Of a stretch of DNA of 64,000 nucleotides, positions 27,236 through 35,959 are shown piece after piece; the stretch's first letter is position 1, and each line of letters opens with the position of its first letter. Both the position numbers and the translations under genes were made by a program. The DNA comes from Saprospiraceae bacterium. Lineage in GTDB: Bacteria; Bacteroidota; Bacteroidia; Chitinophagales; Saprospiraceae. The DNA lies in the NCBI GenBank assembly GCA_016714895.1, contig JADKBV010000001.1:992001-1056000 (forward strand). Reading direction: 5' to 3'. Under the pieces are notes generated by a model. It was not told the origin of the DNA and did not search any database. It was given only the letters and a program-made list of their open reading frames with translations.

Positions 27236-30200
27236 ATGAAAACCAGACTTTTTCCTGCAATGGCATTGCTATTTTTTGTCCTTTTATGTACCGGACAGGT
27301 ATTCGGAAGTTCGTTGTCCAACGGACCCAAAACGGAACACGGTACATTACCAACAGGAATTACGTCCGGCACACATAATCCCGGTGGACAACCTGCCCAA
27401 TCGACCTCAGCTTGTTCTGTGGACAATCTGATTCTCACTCCCCGTGAATGTGATGGTAATGGAAGGGGTTATGATTTTTCTTTTGAAGGAACAGACTTCG
27501 GTTTAAACGGATATACATTAACCAATAATCTGGGATGGTCAAAAACTTTTGAATTAAATGACTATAAAATCATATTTATAAATGCCGATTGCCTTCAGGA
27601 ATTGGAATTTACCATTTATGACAATGATAATAACGCCTGCAGCGATACTTATGCTTTTGAACCGGAATGTTGCGAATGCGGATTTCAATTCTCGCCGATT
27701 GAATTAACACAATGTGAAGGAGGAACATTTGATATGGTTTTTCGATTCTATTGGTATATAGGATCCTGTGGTTTATTTTATGAAGACCGGGTATTTACCA
27801 TAAACGGACAAGTGTATGAATATGAATATCTTTCCGGCCTTAATTACATCGTTCGGGATATAGCTGAAACAGACGAAGAATTGGTGGTTACGATGACCTT
27901 TCCTATGCCTTTGGGAGAATCTCAATCTTTTACTGTGGTAAATCCTTGTCCCGGCGAATGTCTGATTGAAAACTTTGAAATATTTACCAACGATGAAAGT
28001 TGTAGCGGTGAATATAAACGGTTGTATTTTAATTTTGACGTACAAAACTTTGGGAACGAGGGGTATACTATTACATCGAATACCGGACTTACCTTTGATT
28101 TTGAAGAAGGGGATCAAATGTTTTTTGACATTTTTTCTGACTGTGCTGATGAATATGTATTTACCCTTCAGGACAATCTTAACCCGGTTTGTAGCGCAAC
28201 TTTTGAATATGGACCGGCGTGTTGTCCATGTGAAGCATTTTATAATATACATGAAGAATCCCCTCGTGAAAACGGAAGTTTTGATGCTGTACATCAATTT
28301 GACTACGTCAACGGATCCTGTTTTGGAAGTGAATGGACCCTAAAAATCAATGACAGTATTTACCCGTTTACCTGGCTCAATGATGAATTTTTCAGAATAG
28401 ATGACATTTCCTTTCCGGATTCTGTACTTACCTATGAATTTTGTACAACATCGCCGGTGGAAGCCTGTTTTTCTTTTGAAGCTTCCAATCCCTGCTACCT
28501 TTCACAGAATGACTGTTCTCTGGTATTTGAAGAGATCGGAAATCCGGTTTGTGATGGTGACAGTATTTTTATGAACCTGATCATCATCGGTCAAAACATT
28601 AATTTGCAGGGTTTTGATGTATACCTTAATGATTCTTTGATCACCTTTTTGCAATATGAGCAGGATAGTTTGTACGAACTTGGATTACCGGACCCTGGTA
28701 GTGAGACTTTTGTGCTGACTGTTTGTAATGACTTTAATGAAAACTGTTGTCGGGAAAGGACATTCGAAAACCCATGTTATACCCCAAATAACGATTGTTC
28801 TATCGTGTTTGAAGAAATTGGAAATCCGGTTTGTGACGGCGACCACGTCAACCTCTCCCTAATCCTTTTTGGACAAAATATTTCCCAAACAGGATATGAT
28901 GTTTTAATCAATGACACCTTTCAGGTATTTTTGCCGTACGAACAGGATAGCATCTACGAATTGAGCATTACCGATCCGGGAACAGAAACATTTACCCTCG
29001 CCATATGTGACAATGATCACCCGGATTGCTGCCGAACCCGAACCTTTGAAAATCCATGTTATATACCCCAAGAAAATTGTTCTGTGTTTTTTGAAAGAAT
29101 CGGTCCGGCCGTGTGCGACAGCAATTATGTGTTGATGAACCTGTTTATTTCCGGCCACGACCTATCTATGACGGGATTTGATGTATTCATGAACGGGTCC
29201 ATCGTGACCTTTCTGCCTTACGAAGGAGACAGCATCTATCAGGTGGTTTTGCCTGATCCGGGCACACCTTATTATAATCTGACCATTTGTGACAACGACC
29301 GTCCCGATTGTTGCCGCACCCGCGAAATGGCCAATCCATGTTACGAACCCAATATCGATTGTCAGGTGATCTTTGAAGAATTGGGGGATGTCGTTTGTAA
29401 CCAGGATTCCGTGTTTATGGATTTGATATTGTTCGGACAAAATATCTCAGAAACGGGATTTGATGTCTACCTCAACGGGACTTTTCTGACCTTTTTTCAC
29501 TATCAGACAGACAGTCTCTATGAACTTGGATTTCCGAATCCCGAAGGTCCTGAATTTGTGATCACCATATGTGACAATGACCATCCGGAATGTTGCAGAG
29601 AAAGAAGTTTTGAAAATCCGTGTTTTGACCCATCGGATGAATGCCATATCGTTTTTGAAGAAACAAGTGACCTCATTTGTGAAAACGGCCAAATTGTTAC
29701 TTCGCTAATCATCATAGGTCAGAACACTTCGATGACCGGGTACGATGTTTTTGTCAACGATTCACTGGTAATGTTTTTACCTTATGATCCTGACAGCATC
29801 TACCAATTGACAGTTCCTGACCCGGGAACGGAAGAATTTATCATGACCCTTTGTGATCATGAAAATTCCGCTTGTTGCCGGGGAAGGTCTTTTTTAAATC
29901 CTTGTGCTCCGCAGGGCCGATGTTTACTTGACAACCTGACACCCAAAGCCAGTATGGTCGCTTTGGACAGTATGTTGCTGGAATTTAATTATACCCTCAA
30001 AGGATCATGTAGCGGACCACAAAACATCACCCTTTGGGTCGCAAATGATGAACCTGTGGAAAAAGTTATCTTCGAACAATACATCACTCACAAAGTGCCT
30101 AAGATCGAAACAGCAACTTTTCCTGTCAAATTGTGCTTCAGCGAATCTCCGGATACCTGTGTGTCATTGATTTTGGCAAATCCATTCTCTACAGGAATAC

Positions 30201-30442
30201 AACCGGATATTGAAAAAACCATTATCTTCCAATGGTCTGATGGAAATTTTCACGTCATCAATCAGGGAAAACCTATTCAAAACCTGATGATTTATGACAA
30301 TACAGGCAGAATGTTATTTGGCACAGAAAGTATCCAAAAAGAATTTTCAACACCATTGTCGGGAATACCCTCCGGTTTGTATCACATCCTTTATATTCGT
30401 GATAAAAAGTTGTACCACCGCAAATGGATGATGATGCGGTAA
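27236..30442 (+). CDS. Secreted Cys-rich repeat protein with T9SS sorting domain
   Basis: 1068 residues. A Sec signal peptide (1-24) is followed by two related Cys-rich modules of about 170 residues (to about residue 420). Then come five tandem repeats of 94 residues (starting at residues 426, 520, 614, 708 and 802), each with six Cys including a CC pair and ending in a FENPC-like segment. A diverged module follows, and the last 75 or so residues form a type IX secretion C-terminal domain (NLMIYDNTGRMLFG, GIPSGLYHILYI, KLYHRKWMMM). The protein should be exported by Sec and T9SS and anchored to or released from the surface. The repeats probably form disulfide-bonded beta-sandwiches. I recognise no enzymatic domain; adhesion or a surface layer role is a guess. 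Confidence 0.85.
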   Translation: MKTRLFPAMALLFFVLLCTGQVFGSSLSNGPKTEHGTLPTGITSGTHNPGGQPAQSTSACSVDNLILTPRECDGNGRGYDFSFEGTDFGLNGYTLTNNLGWSKTFELNDYKIIFINADCLQELEFTIYDNDNNACSDTYAFEPECCECGFQFSPIELTQCEGGTFDMVFRFYWYIGSCGLFYEDRVFTINGQVYEYEYLSGLNYIVRDIAETDEELVVTMTFPMPLGESQSFTVVNPCPGECLIENFEIFTNDESCSGEYKRLYFNFDVQNFGNEGYTITSNTGLTFDFEEGDQMFFDIFSDCADEYVFTLQDNLNPVCSATFEYGPACCPCEAFYNIHEESPRENGSFDAVHQFDYVNGSCFGSEWTLKINDSIYPFTWLNDEFFRIDDISFPDSVLTYEFCTTSPVEACFSFEASNPCYLSQNDCSLVFEEIGNPVCDGDSIFMNLIIIGQNINLQGFDVYLNDSLITFLQYEQDSLYELGLPDPGSETFVLTVCNDFNENCCRERTFENPCYTPNNDCSIVFEEIGNPVCDGDHVNLSLILFGQNISQTGYDVLINDTFQVFLPYEQDSIYELSITDPGTETFTLAICDNDHPDCCRTRTFENPCYIPQENCSVFFERIGPAVCDSNYVLMNLFISGHDLSMTGFDVFMNGSIVTFLPYEGDSIYQVVLPDPGTPYYNLTICDNDRPDCCRTREMANPCYEPNIDCQVIFEELGDVVCNQDSVFMDLILFGQNISETGFDVYLNGTFLTFFHYQTDSLYELGFPNPEGPEFVITICDNDHPECCRERSFENPCFDPSDECHIVFEETSDLICENGQIVTSLIIIGQNTSMTGYDVFVNDSLVMFLPYDPDSIYQLTVPDPGTEEFIMTLCDHENSACCRGRSFLNPCAPQGRCLLDNLTPKASMVALDSMLLEFNYTLKGSCSGPQNITLWVANDEPVEKVIFEQYITHKVPKIETATFPVKLCFSESPDTCVSLILANPFSTGIQPDIEKTIIFQWSDGNFHVINQGKPIQNLMIYDNTGRMLFGTESIQKEFSTPLSGIPSGLYHILYIRDKKLYHRKWMMMR
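28511..29917 (+). repeat. Five tandem 282-bp (94-residue) repeats
   Basis: Copies start at 28511, 28793, 29075, 29357 and 29639. The spacing is exactly 282 bases; the last unit is 279. Each encodes a C-x-(I/V)-x-F-E-E motif at its start and a CC-R-(T/E)-R segment before its end. The DNA copies have diverged at many sites, while unit length and Cys positions are kept. Confidence 0.9.
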
Positions 30443-30569
30443 ACAGAAAATCCTTTGGGATACCGTTTGGTTTTTGAACCAAAAAGATTAAAACCTATCC
30501 AACAATTTGTTCTGAGGTGTATATCCTGAATGAATCGATATCTCGTATGGGGTTCACGTGATAATATTT

Positions 30570-30608
30570 ATATTGATAAAACTACGGGGCTCACCGCTTT
30601 ATCAATAT
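30570..30608. other. Long inverted repeat in the 265-base gap before yebC
   Basis: Perfect 11-base arms (ATATTGATAAA at 30570-30580, TTTATCAATAT at 30598-30608) flank a 17-base GC-rich loop. It is not followed by a T run, so it is not a standard terminator. It lies between two convergent genes. Nothing else was found in 30443-30708. Confidence 0.5.
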
Positions 30609-30708
30609 ATACGGTAATTACAGAATTGTAAAACAAAAAACGGCAACATCGTTTACCGATTAAACGCCTGAATATAAAGTCTGTGTCTGTAAAAAACCTT
30701 TTTTTTGC

Positions 30709-31419
30709 TTACGCCAGATTGGTATACACAGCCTGAATATCGTCATCATCTTCGAGTTTGTCCAGGAGTTTTTCAATATCAATCATTTGTTCATCCGAAA
30801 ATTCCACAGGATTGGTGGGTAATCGCTGAAGATTGGCTTTGGTCAGGGTAATCCCCTTTTCTTCAATGGCTTTGGTCAGGGTACCAAAATCCGTGTAGTC
30901 GCCATACGCATATATCGTCGAACCGTCAACTTCATAACTTTCCAATCCGGAATCAATGAGTTCCAATTCAAACTCTTCAAGGTCGAGGTTGTCAGGTTTT
31001 TCAAACTCAACGACTGTTTTTCGGTTGAACATAAATTCAAGAGAGCCTGATGGCGCCAAACCTCCGCCTACTTTATTAAAATATGATTTGACATTGGCAA
31101 TGGTTCGGGTCGTATTATCTGTAGCGCATTCTACAAATACCAAAACACCATGGGGACCTTTGCCTTCGTAATTTACTTCAACAAAAGAATCTGAGTCTTT
31201 ACCCGCAGCTCTTTTGATAGCATTTTCAACATTGTCTTTCGGCATGTTGGCAGTTTTGGCAGCCTGGATCGCAAGTCTTAGTTTGGCATTCATGTCCGGA
31301 TCAGTTCCTCCTTCTTTGGCCGCCATGGTAATCATCCTGGAAACTTTAGGAAAAATTCGCGACATAGTAGCCCATCTTTTTTCTTTAGCTGCTCTTCGGT
31401 ATTCAAATGCTCGTCCCAT
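30709..31419 (-). CDS. YebC/PmpR family protein
   Basis: 236-residue member of the YebC/TACO1 family (MGRAFEYRRAAKEKRWATMSR start, then DPDMNAKLRLAIQAAKTANMPKDNVENAIKRA). Members were long annotated as transcription regulators; a role in relieving ribosome stalling at difficult sequences has been reported for some. The three-domain layout and length are normal. The start is supported by a -7 element at 31452-31459. No Holliday-junction genes (ruvABC), a common neighbour elsewhere, are nearby. Confidence 0.92.
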   Translation of the reverse strand: MGRAFEYRRAAKEKRWATMSRIFPKVSRMITMAAKEGGTDPDMNAKLRLAIQAAKTANMPKDNVENAIKRAAGKDSDSFVEVNYEGKGPHGVLVFVECATDNTTRTIANVKSYFNKVGGGLAPSGSLEFMFNRKTVVEFEKPDNLDLEEFELELIDSGLESYEVDGSTIYAYGDYTDFGTLTKAIEEKGITLTKANLQRLPTNPVEFSDEQMIDIEKLLDKLEDDDDIQAVYTNLA

Positions 31420-31451
31420 GATATTTGATGCTTAATATTTTTTTGAAGCCG

Positions 31452-31459
31452 CAAAGGTA
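31452..31459 (-). promoter_or_regulatory. -7 element for yebC
   Basis: TACCTTTG on the minus strand, 32 bases before the ATG. Confidence 0.5.
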
Positions 31460-31502
31460 AACAATTCAAAATTCCAAAAAAAATTTGTATGCCTTTTTGT
31501 AT

Positions 31503-33074
31503 TCAAACAACTTTATTTTGATTAAAATAAGTAACTAAAGCAGCCGCACAGCGCTGTCCGTCCATGGCAGCCGAAAGGATACCACCGGCATATCCTGCCC
31601 CTTCACCACATGGAAACAAGCCCTTAACATCCGGATGCATCAAAGTCAAATCGTCCCTCGGTATTTTAACCGGAGACGAAGTTCTGCTCTCCACACCGAT
31701 GATATTCGCTTCATTAGTCAGATAACCTCGCATTTTTTTATTGATATCGATCAGTCCTTTTCGCAATCTTTGATAGATAAATGACGGAAGCAACTGATGT
31801 AATGGCGCAGAAATCAATCCGGGAATATAAGATGTCGCATTTAATTCAGACGACACAATCCCATCAACAAAATCCTGTACTCTTTGTGCCGGTGCCTTTT
31901 GGGTGCCATCTCCAAAGGAAAACATTTTTTGTTCGACATCACGCTGAAAATCCATTGCTGCAAAGATACCTTTGTATCCGTGATCTTTCAGTTCTTCAAC
32001 CGAAACCGAGGTCACAAATCCCGAATTGGCAAAAGGACTGTCCCGACGACTGAGTGACATACCGTTGACCACGATTTCTCCCGGACTTGTAGCTGCCGGC
32101 ACAACCAAACCTCCCGGACACATACAAAAAGAAAAAACGCCTTTGTTTTCGACCTGTGCGACAACAGCATAAGAAGCTGCAGGCAGGTTTTCTTCACGTT
32201 CCGCCTGGTGATACTGAAACCTGTCTATGGTTTTTTGCGCATGTTCGATCCGAAGTCCCAATGCAAAATCTTTTGCTTCGATCGTCCAATTTTTTTCAGC
32301 AAAAAGCGAAAATATATCTCTGGCCGAATGACCGGTCGCCAAAATCAAAGCTTCTGTTTCAAAAAAACTTCCATCTGTACAATGTACACCTTCCACCCTG
32401 CCCTCTTTGACAGAAATATCACACACTTTTTTATCAAACCATACCTCTCCGCCATGGGTCAGAATGGTTTGACGGATGGCTTCAATGATTTTAGGCAATT
32501 TATTGGATCCTATGTGCGGATGAGCATCAGACAAAATTTCGTCAGGTGCTCCGTGTTCGGTGAGTTGCCTCAACACTTTGTCGATTTTACCTCTTTTGTG
32601 TGATCTGGTATACAGTTTTCCATCACTATAGGTACCGGCTCCACCTTCACCAAAACAATAATTGCTGTCGGGATTTACCTCGCCGAATTGCTGGATGGCG
32701 CGCAGGTCGCGGCGTCTTTCCTGTACCGGTTTACCCCTTTCGAGTACGATGGGTTTGATACCTGATATAAGACATTCCAACGCGGCAAAATACCCTGCCG
32801 GTCCGGCGCCGACAATCACTACCGGACGGTTATTCGTTACATTTTGATATAAAGAGGAAACAGAAACCTGAGGAGTGGGTTTTTCGTCGATAAAAACATC
32901 GTACCGAAGGATAAAATACGGCCTCCTGCCCCGGGCATCCAAAGATTTTTTAACAAGATGGATAGAAAAAACCCTTTGGGCCGGAACTTTGACTGCTTTG
33001 ACGACCATTTCCCGGAGGAAATCTTCATTTTCAACCTGGTCAGGAAAAACTTTAATATCGATGGTTTGTACCAT
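31503..33074 (-). CDS. FAD-dependent dehydrogenase (COG2509-like)
   Basis: 523-residue flavoprotein. A small N-terminal domain (1-80) precedes a Rossmann FAD-binding motif VVIVGAGPAGYFAALECL (about 84-101). A second signature, CFGEGGAGTYSDGKLYTR, and ALILATGHSARD are typical of this family of uncharacterised FAD/NAD(P)-dependent oxidoreductases. The C-terminal FPCGEGAGYAGGI closes the FAD site. The reaction and substrate are not known for the family. It is transcribed alone from a -7 element at 33092-33099, divergent from ychF. Confidence 0.88.
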   Translation of the reverse strand: MVQTIDIKVFPDQVENEDFLREMVVKAVKVPAQRVFSIHLVKKSLDARGRRPYFILRYDVFIDEKPTPQVSVSSLYQNVTNNRPVVIVGAGPAGYFAALECLISGIKPIVLERGKPVQERRRDLRAIQQFGEVNPDSNYCFGEGGAGTYSDGKLYTRSHKRGKIDKVLRQLTEHGAPDEILSDAHPHIGSNKLPKIIEAIRQTILTHGGEVWFDKKVCDISVKEGRVEGVHCTDGSFFETEALILATGHSARDIFSLFAEKNWTIEAKDFALGLRIEHAQKTIDRFQYHQAEREENLPAASYAVVAQVENKGVFSFCMCPGGLVVPAATSPGEIVVNGMSLSRRDSPFANSGFVTSVSVEELKDHGYKGIFAAMDFQRDVEQKMFSFGDGTQKAPAQRVQDFVDGIVSSELNATSYIPGLISAPLHQLLPSFIYQRLRKGLIDINKKMRGYLTNEANIIGVESRTSSPVKIPRDDLTLMHPDVKGLFPCGEGAGYAGGILSAAMDGQRCAAALVTYFNQNKVV

Positions 33075-33091
33075 GTAAAAATTTGAAGGGG

Positions 33092-33099
33092 CAAAGATA
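33092..33099 (-). promoter_or_regulatory. -7 element for the FAD dehydrogenase
   Basis: TATCTTTG on the minus strand, 17 bases before the ATG at 33074. Confidence 0.5.
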
Positions 33100-33154
33100 A
33101 GGATAAAAAATATTGATTTTTGAAGGAATCTTTAGGTTAGTCGTTGTAAAACAC

Positions 33155-33162
33155 TACTTTTG
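33155..33162 (+). promoter_or_regulatory. -7 element for ychF
   Basis: TACTTTTG followed by CGGCG, 24 bases before the ATG at 33187. It excludes a longer TTG-started version. Confidence 0.5.
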
Positions 33163-33186
33163 CGGCGTTTTTTAAAAATACAATCA

Positions 33187-34284
33187 ATGGGATTACAATG
33201 TGGAATCGTGGGCTTGCCCAATGTCGGTAAATCAACTCTCTTTAATGCGCTTACTTCTGCCAAAGCCTTAGCAGCCAATTATCCGTTTGCCACCAAGGAG
33301 CCAAATCTGGGTGTGATTGTGGTACCTGACGAAAGATTGGACAAACTTTCAGAACTGGTCAATCCTCAGCGCGTACTTCCTACAAGTGTGGAGATTCTGG
33401 ACATTGCCGGTCTGATCAAAGGAGCAAGCAAAGGTGAAGGTTTGGGAAATCAGTTTCTCGCTAACATCCGGGAAGTCGACGCCATCATCCATGTGGTCCG
33501 TTGTTTTGTGGACGATAATGTCATTCACGTCGACGGAAGCGTCGATCCTGTCAGAGATAAAGAAATCATAGATCTGGAATTGATTTTTAAAGATATAGAA
33601 ACGGTAGAAAAAAGACTCGACAAACTCAAAAAACAAGCAAAGTCAGGTGCTAAAGATGATGCCATCAATGTGGAGTGGGCTGCTACCCTGTTGAAACATC
33701 TCGAAAGCGAAAAACCTGCGAGAAGTTTTGAAGTAGAAGAAAATTATGAAGAACTGTACAAAGACATGTATTTATTGACATCAAAACCTATTTTGTATGT
33801 TTGTAATGTCGATGAAAACAGTGTCCTTACCGGAAATGAACACACCCAAAGATTTTTGGAAGCGGTCAAAGGAGAAAATGCTGAAGTGATTTTTATCTGC
33901 GCAGGGATTGAAGCGGAAATCGCAGAACTCGAATCCAAAGAAGAAAGAATGGAGTTTATCGAATCCATGGGACTTTCAGAACCGGGAGTCAACAGAATCA
34001 TCAGAGCTGCTTATAACCTTTTGCAATTATACACCTACTTTACGGCAGGAGAAAAAGAAGTCAGGGCCTGGACCATCCGCAAAGGATGGAAAGCCCCACA
34101 GGCTGCCGGCGTGATCCATACCGATTTTGAAAAAGGATTTATCCGCGCTGAGGTCATCAAATATGCTGACTTCGTAAAATACGGGTCAGAACCTGCTGTC
34201 AAAGAAGCAGGCAAAATGAATGTGGAAGGCAAAGAATATGTTGTGGAAGACGGCGACGTCATGCACTTCCGTTTTAATGTCTAA
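33187..34284 (+). CDS. ychF: Redox-regulated ATPase YchF
   Basis: Obg-related P-loop protein that prefers ATP and binds ribosomes. The start at 33187 gives MGLQCGIVGLPNVGKSTLFN with Walker A. Further features are the NYPFAT switch I region, DIAGLIKGASKGEGLGNQFL (G3), a coiled-coil insertion around residues 135-195, and a C-terminal TGS-like domain (FTAGEKEVRAWTIRKGWKAPQAAGVIHTDFEKGFIRAEVI). 365 residues, a normal length. It is the last core gene before the accessory island; a short T-rich hairpin follows at 34283-34300. Confidence 0.95.
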   Translation: MGLQCGIVGLPNVGKSTLFNALTSAKALAANYPFATKEPNLGVIVVPDERLDKLSELVNPQRVLPTSVEILDIAGLIKGASKGEGLGNQFLANIREVDAIIHVVRCFVDDNVIHVDGSVDPVRDKEIIDLELIFKDIETVEKRLDKLKKQAKSGAKDDAINVEWAATLLKHLESEKPARSFEVEENYEELYKDMYLLTSKPILYVCNVDENSVLTGNEHTQRFLEAVKGENAEVIFICAGIEAEIAELESKEERMEFIESMGLSEPGVNRIIRAAYNLLQLYTYFTAGEKEVRAWTIRKGWKAPQAAGVIHTDFEKGFIRAEVIKYADFVKYGSEPAVKEAGKMNVEGKEYVVEDGDVMHFRFNV

Positions 34285-34300
34285 AAAGGATACCTTTTTT
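34283..34300 (+). terminator. Weak terminator after ychF
   Basis: AAAAAGG and CCTTTTTT arms around a 3-base loop, directly at the stop codon. The stem is short. The remaining gap to 34612 shows no gene, only a -7-like element at 34502-34509. Confidence 0.4.
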
Positions 34301-34501
34301 CCTTTTTACATCCCATTTTGCAGTTATTTATTTCGTGGATTAGTTAAATACCGATCGTAACGGGCTATTGATCAGTTACATTTTTGGGCACACAATCATT
34401 CACATTGACCCATAGACGGCAATGGTGATTTGTAAGAATATTTTATTCCCGGCAAGGGCCTGTCAGTCATTCGTTCTTTCCGGAACTATTTTTATTTATA
34501 A

Positions 34502-34509
34502 TATGTTTG
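34502..34509 (+). promoter_or_regulatory. -7 element, first TA locus
   Basis: TATGTTTG matches TAnnTTTG; it lies about 100 bases before the antitoxin ATG at 34613. Confidence 0.35.
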
Positions 34510-34612
34510 TAAATGAGTATTACCATATACCATGAAATTATTCATTAACATACCATATAAGGAAACAGTATTCCTTTATAAAGTTTTAGTCCAATAAACA
34601 ATTGAAGCTGAT

Positions 34613-34819
34613 ATGAAAGTATTATTAGAAATAACGGACGATGAGGCACCACAATTATTGGAAATGCTGAATGGACTTTCTTTCGTAAAAGTGAAAACGA
34701 TTTCTGATGAGAAATCACAATTGGTGGAAGAAATAAAAGAAGCAGTCGAAAATCTTGCTTTAGTGCGAAAAGGAAAGCTGAAGGCACGTCCTGCCAGGGA
34801 TTTATTGAATGAAATATAA
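34613..34819 (+). CDS. Antitoxin-like protein of a degraded TA locus
   Basis: 68 residues with an N-terminal hydrophobic beta-strand/helix segment (MKVLLEITDDEAPQLLEMLNGLSFVKVKTI) and a charged C-terminal helix ending RPARDLLNEI, like Bacteroidota antitoxins paired with RelE/ParE toxins. Its stop codon overlaps the ATG of a 24-codon RelE-like remnant, so it now appears to be an orphan antitoxin. It opens a run of toxin-antitoxin loci that extends to 38715. Confidence 0.6.
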   Translation: MKVLLEITDDEAPQLLEMLNGLSFVKVKTISDEKSQLVEEIKEAVENLALVRKGKLKARPARDLLNEI

Positions 34820-34883
34820 AGTACTTTTTATACCACCTTTTGACAAACAATTAAAACGACTTGTCAAAAAATATCCTTCATAA
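34809..34883 (+). pseudogene. Truncated RelE/ParE-type toxin remnant
   Basis: A frame starting at ATG 34809, overlapping the antitoxin end by 11 bases. It encodes MKYKVLFIPPFDKQLKRLVK followed by KYPS and a TAA. This is the typical N-terminal strand and first helix of RelE-like toxins, which normally run 85-100 residues. No continuation in another frame is convincing, so the rest of the toxin seems to be lost. The overlap is the arrangement expected of an intact antitoxin-toxin pair. Confidence 0.6.
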
Positions 34884-35012
34884 CTAGTCGGATGGCTTAA
34901 ATATTAATAAAAAATCGAACAACTTCTCTCACAAGATCATTAACCTGAACAAATTGAACTATTTAAGAACGTGTAATGTTATTTGTAGACTTGAACAATG
35001 AACCTTACAAAT

Positions 35013-35228
35013 ATGGAAACCGTATTAATCCAAATCAATAATAAAAAAGCTTACAAGCTTTTAGAAGATCTTGAAGATTTACACATTATCAAAGTCCTTA
35101 AAAAAAGTATTCAGCCAAAGGAAAAGCTTTCTGAAAAGTATGCCGGCAAACTGCCTGATGATGTGGCTGAAAAACTACAAAATGAAGTTACCCAAAGCCG
35201 TAACGAATGGAACAACCGCGGTATTTAA
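35013..35228 (+). CDS. Antitoxin of a VapBC-type locus
   Basis: 71 residues from METVLIQINNKKAYKLLEDL; an ATG five codons earlier at 34998 is the alternative start. The N-terminal segment resembles other small Bacteroidota antitoxins, and the C-terminal part (KLPDDVAEKLQNEVTQSRNEWN) would wrap the toxin. It overlaps the VapC toxin gene by 22 bases, so translation of the two is coupled. Confidence 0.75.
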   Translation: METVLIQINNKKAYKLLEDLEDLHIIKVLKKSIQPKEKLSEKYAGKLPDDVAEKLQNEVTQSRNEWNNRGI

Positions 35229-35596
35229 TTGACACCAATGCTGTAATTGATTATCTCGGTAGCAAAATTCCTGGTTCGGGTATGGATTTTATGAATACGG
35301 TAATTGATGCCGTGCCTATTCTTTCGGTAGTTACCAAAATTGAAGTGCTTGGCTTTAATGCTCCTGAACAACATTACAAAACGCTTTCAGATTTTATCAA
35401 TGATGCTACTGTTTTAGATTTGACCAACAATGTAGTAGAAGCAAGTATTGATATTCGAAAAAAATATAAAACCAAATTGCCTGATGCCATCATTTCCGCT
35501 ACAGCTTTGGTGTATGACCTTGTTTTAATCTCCCGCAATACTTCAGACTTTAAAAACATTGATGGGCTGCAAGTTATTGATCCTCACAACTTGTAA
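35207..35596 (+). CDS. vapC: PIN-domain ribonuclease toxin (VapC family)
   Basis: 129-residue PIN domain toxin, a Mg-dependent RNase expected to cut tRNA or rRNA when freed from its antitoxin. The acidic active-site residues are all present: D9 in YLIDTNAVID, E46 in TKIEVLG, D93 in LPDAIISATA and D114 in SRNTSDFKNI. The start lies inside the antitoxin gene. It appears intact and active, unlike the neighbouring RelE remnant. Confidence 0.88.
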   Translation: MEQPRYLIDTNAVIDYLGSKIPGSGMDFMNTVIDAVPILSVVTKIEVLGFNAPEQHYKTLSDFINDATVLDLTNNVVEASIDIRKKYKTKLPDAIISATALVYDLVLISRNTSDFKNIDGLQVIDPHNL

Positions 35597-35617
35597 ACTT
35601 CAATTACCGGCAGGTAC

Positions 35618-35640
35618 AAACCCGCGCCGACACAGGGCGT
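35618..35640 (+). repeat. Short REP-like element
   Basis: A GTACAAACCCGCGCC segment followed by GACACAGGG. Related copies (ACAAACCCGCGCC or CAAACTCGCGCT plus a GGCAA-like tail) occur near 38080, 39025-39068 and 44305-44325. Confidence 0.45.
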
Positions 35641-35703
35641 TAAGATGTGGCGCTTCATATCCGGATTTTATAAAAAGCCTCTAGATATTTTCCTAAAAAA
35701 GTT

Positions 35704-35711
35704 TAACTTTG
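35704..35711 (+). promoter_or_regulatory. -7 element of the YoeB-type locus
   Basis: TAACTTTG followed by TATTC, 25 bases upstream of the antitoxin ATG at 35737. Confidence 0.45.
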
Positions 35712-35736
35712 TATTCTGAATAATCATTTTTGTTTT

Positions 35737-35958
35737 ATGAAAGTTCCACAAGTTGTTATCGCACACCCTTCTTCAGCACATCAGGCTGATGCACTCAAAG
35801 CTTTTTTAAAAGCGCTGAAGATTAAGTTTGAGTTTTCCGATGAAGAAACCTATAATCCGGAATTTGTAGCTAAAATTTTAGAAAGTAAGGAACAAGTAAA
35901 AACCGGTAAAGTGACCAGGGTCAAAAAAGAGAACTTAAAGGAATTTTTAGGTTTATAG
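35737..35958 (+). CDS. Antitoxin of a YoeB-type locus
   Basis: 73 residues. The N-terminal half (KVPQVVIAHPSSAHQADALKAFLKALKIKFEF) and the ending VKKENLKEFLGL resemble Bacteroidota antitoxins of the DUF2683-like group that pair with YoeB/Txe toxins. Its TAG stop lies one base before the ATT codon at 35960 proposed as the toxin start. It has its own -7 element. Confidence 0.7.
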   Translation: MKVPQVVIAHPSSAHQADALKAFLKALKIKFEFSDEETYNPEFVAKILESKEQVKTGKVTRVKKENLKEFLGL

Positions 35959-35959
35959 T

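Noticed and set aside
27773..28297. 174-codon frame antisense to the Cys-rich repeat protein
   Set aside because: Shadow of the real gene; the translated product is low in acidic residues and shows no domain.
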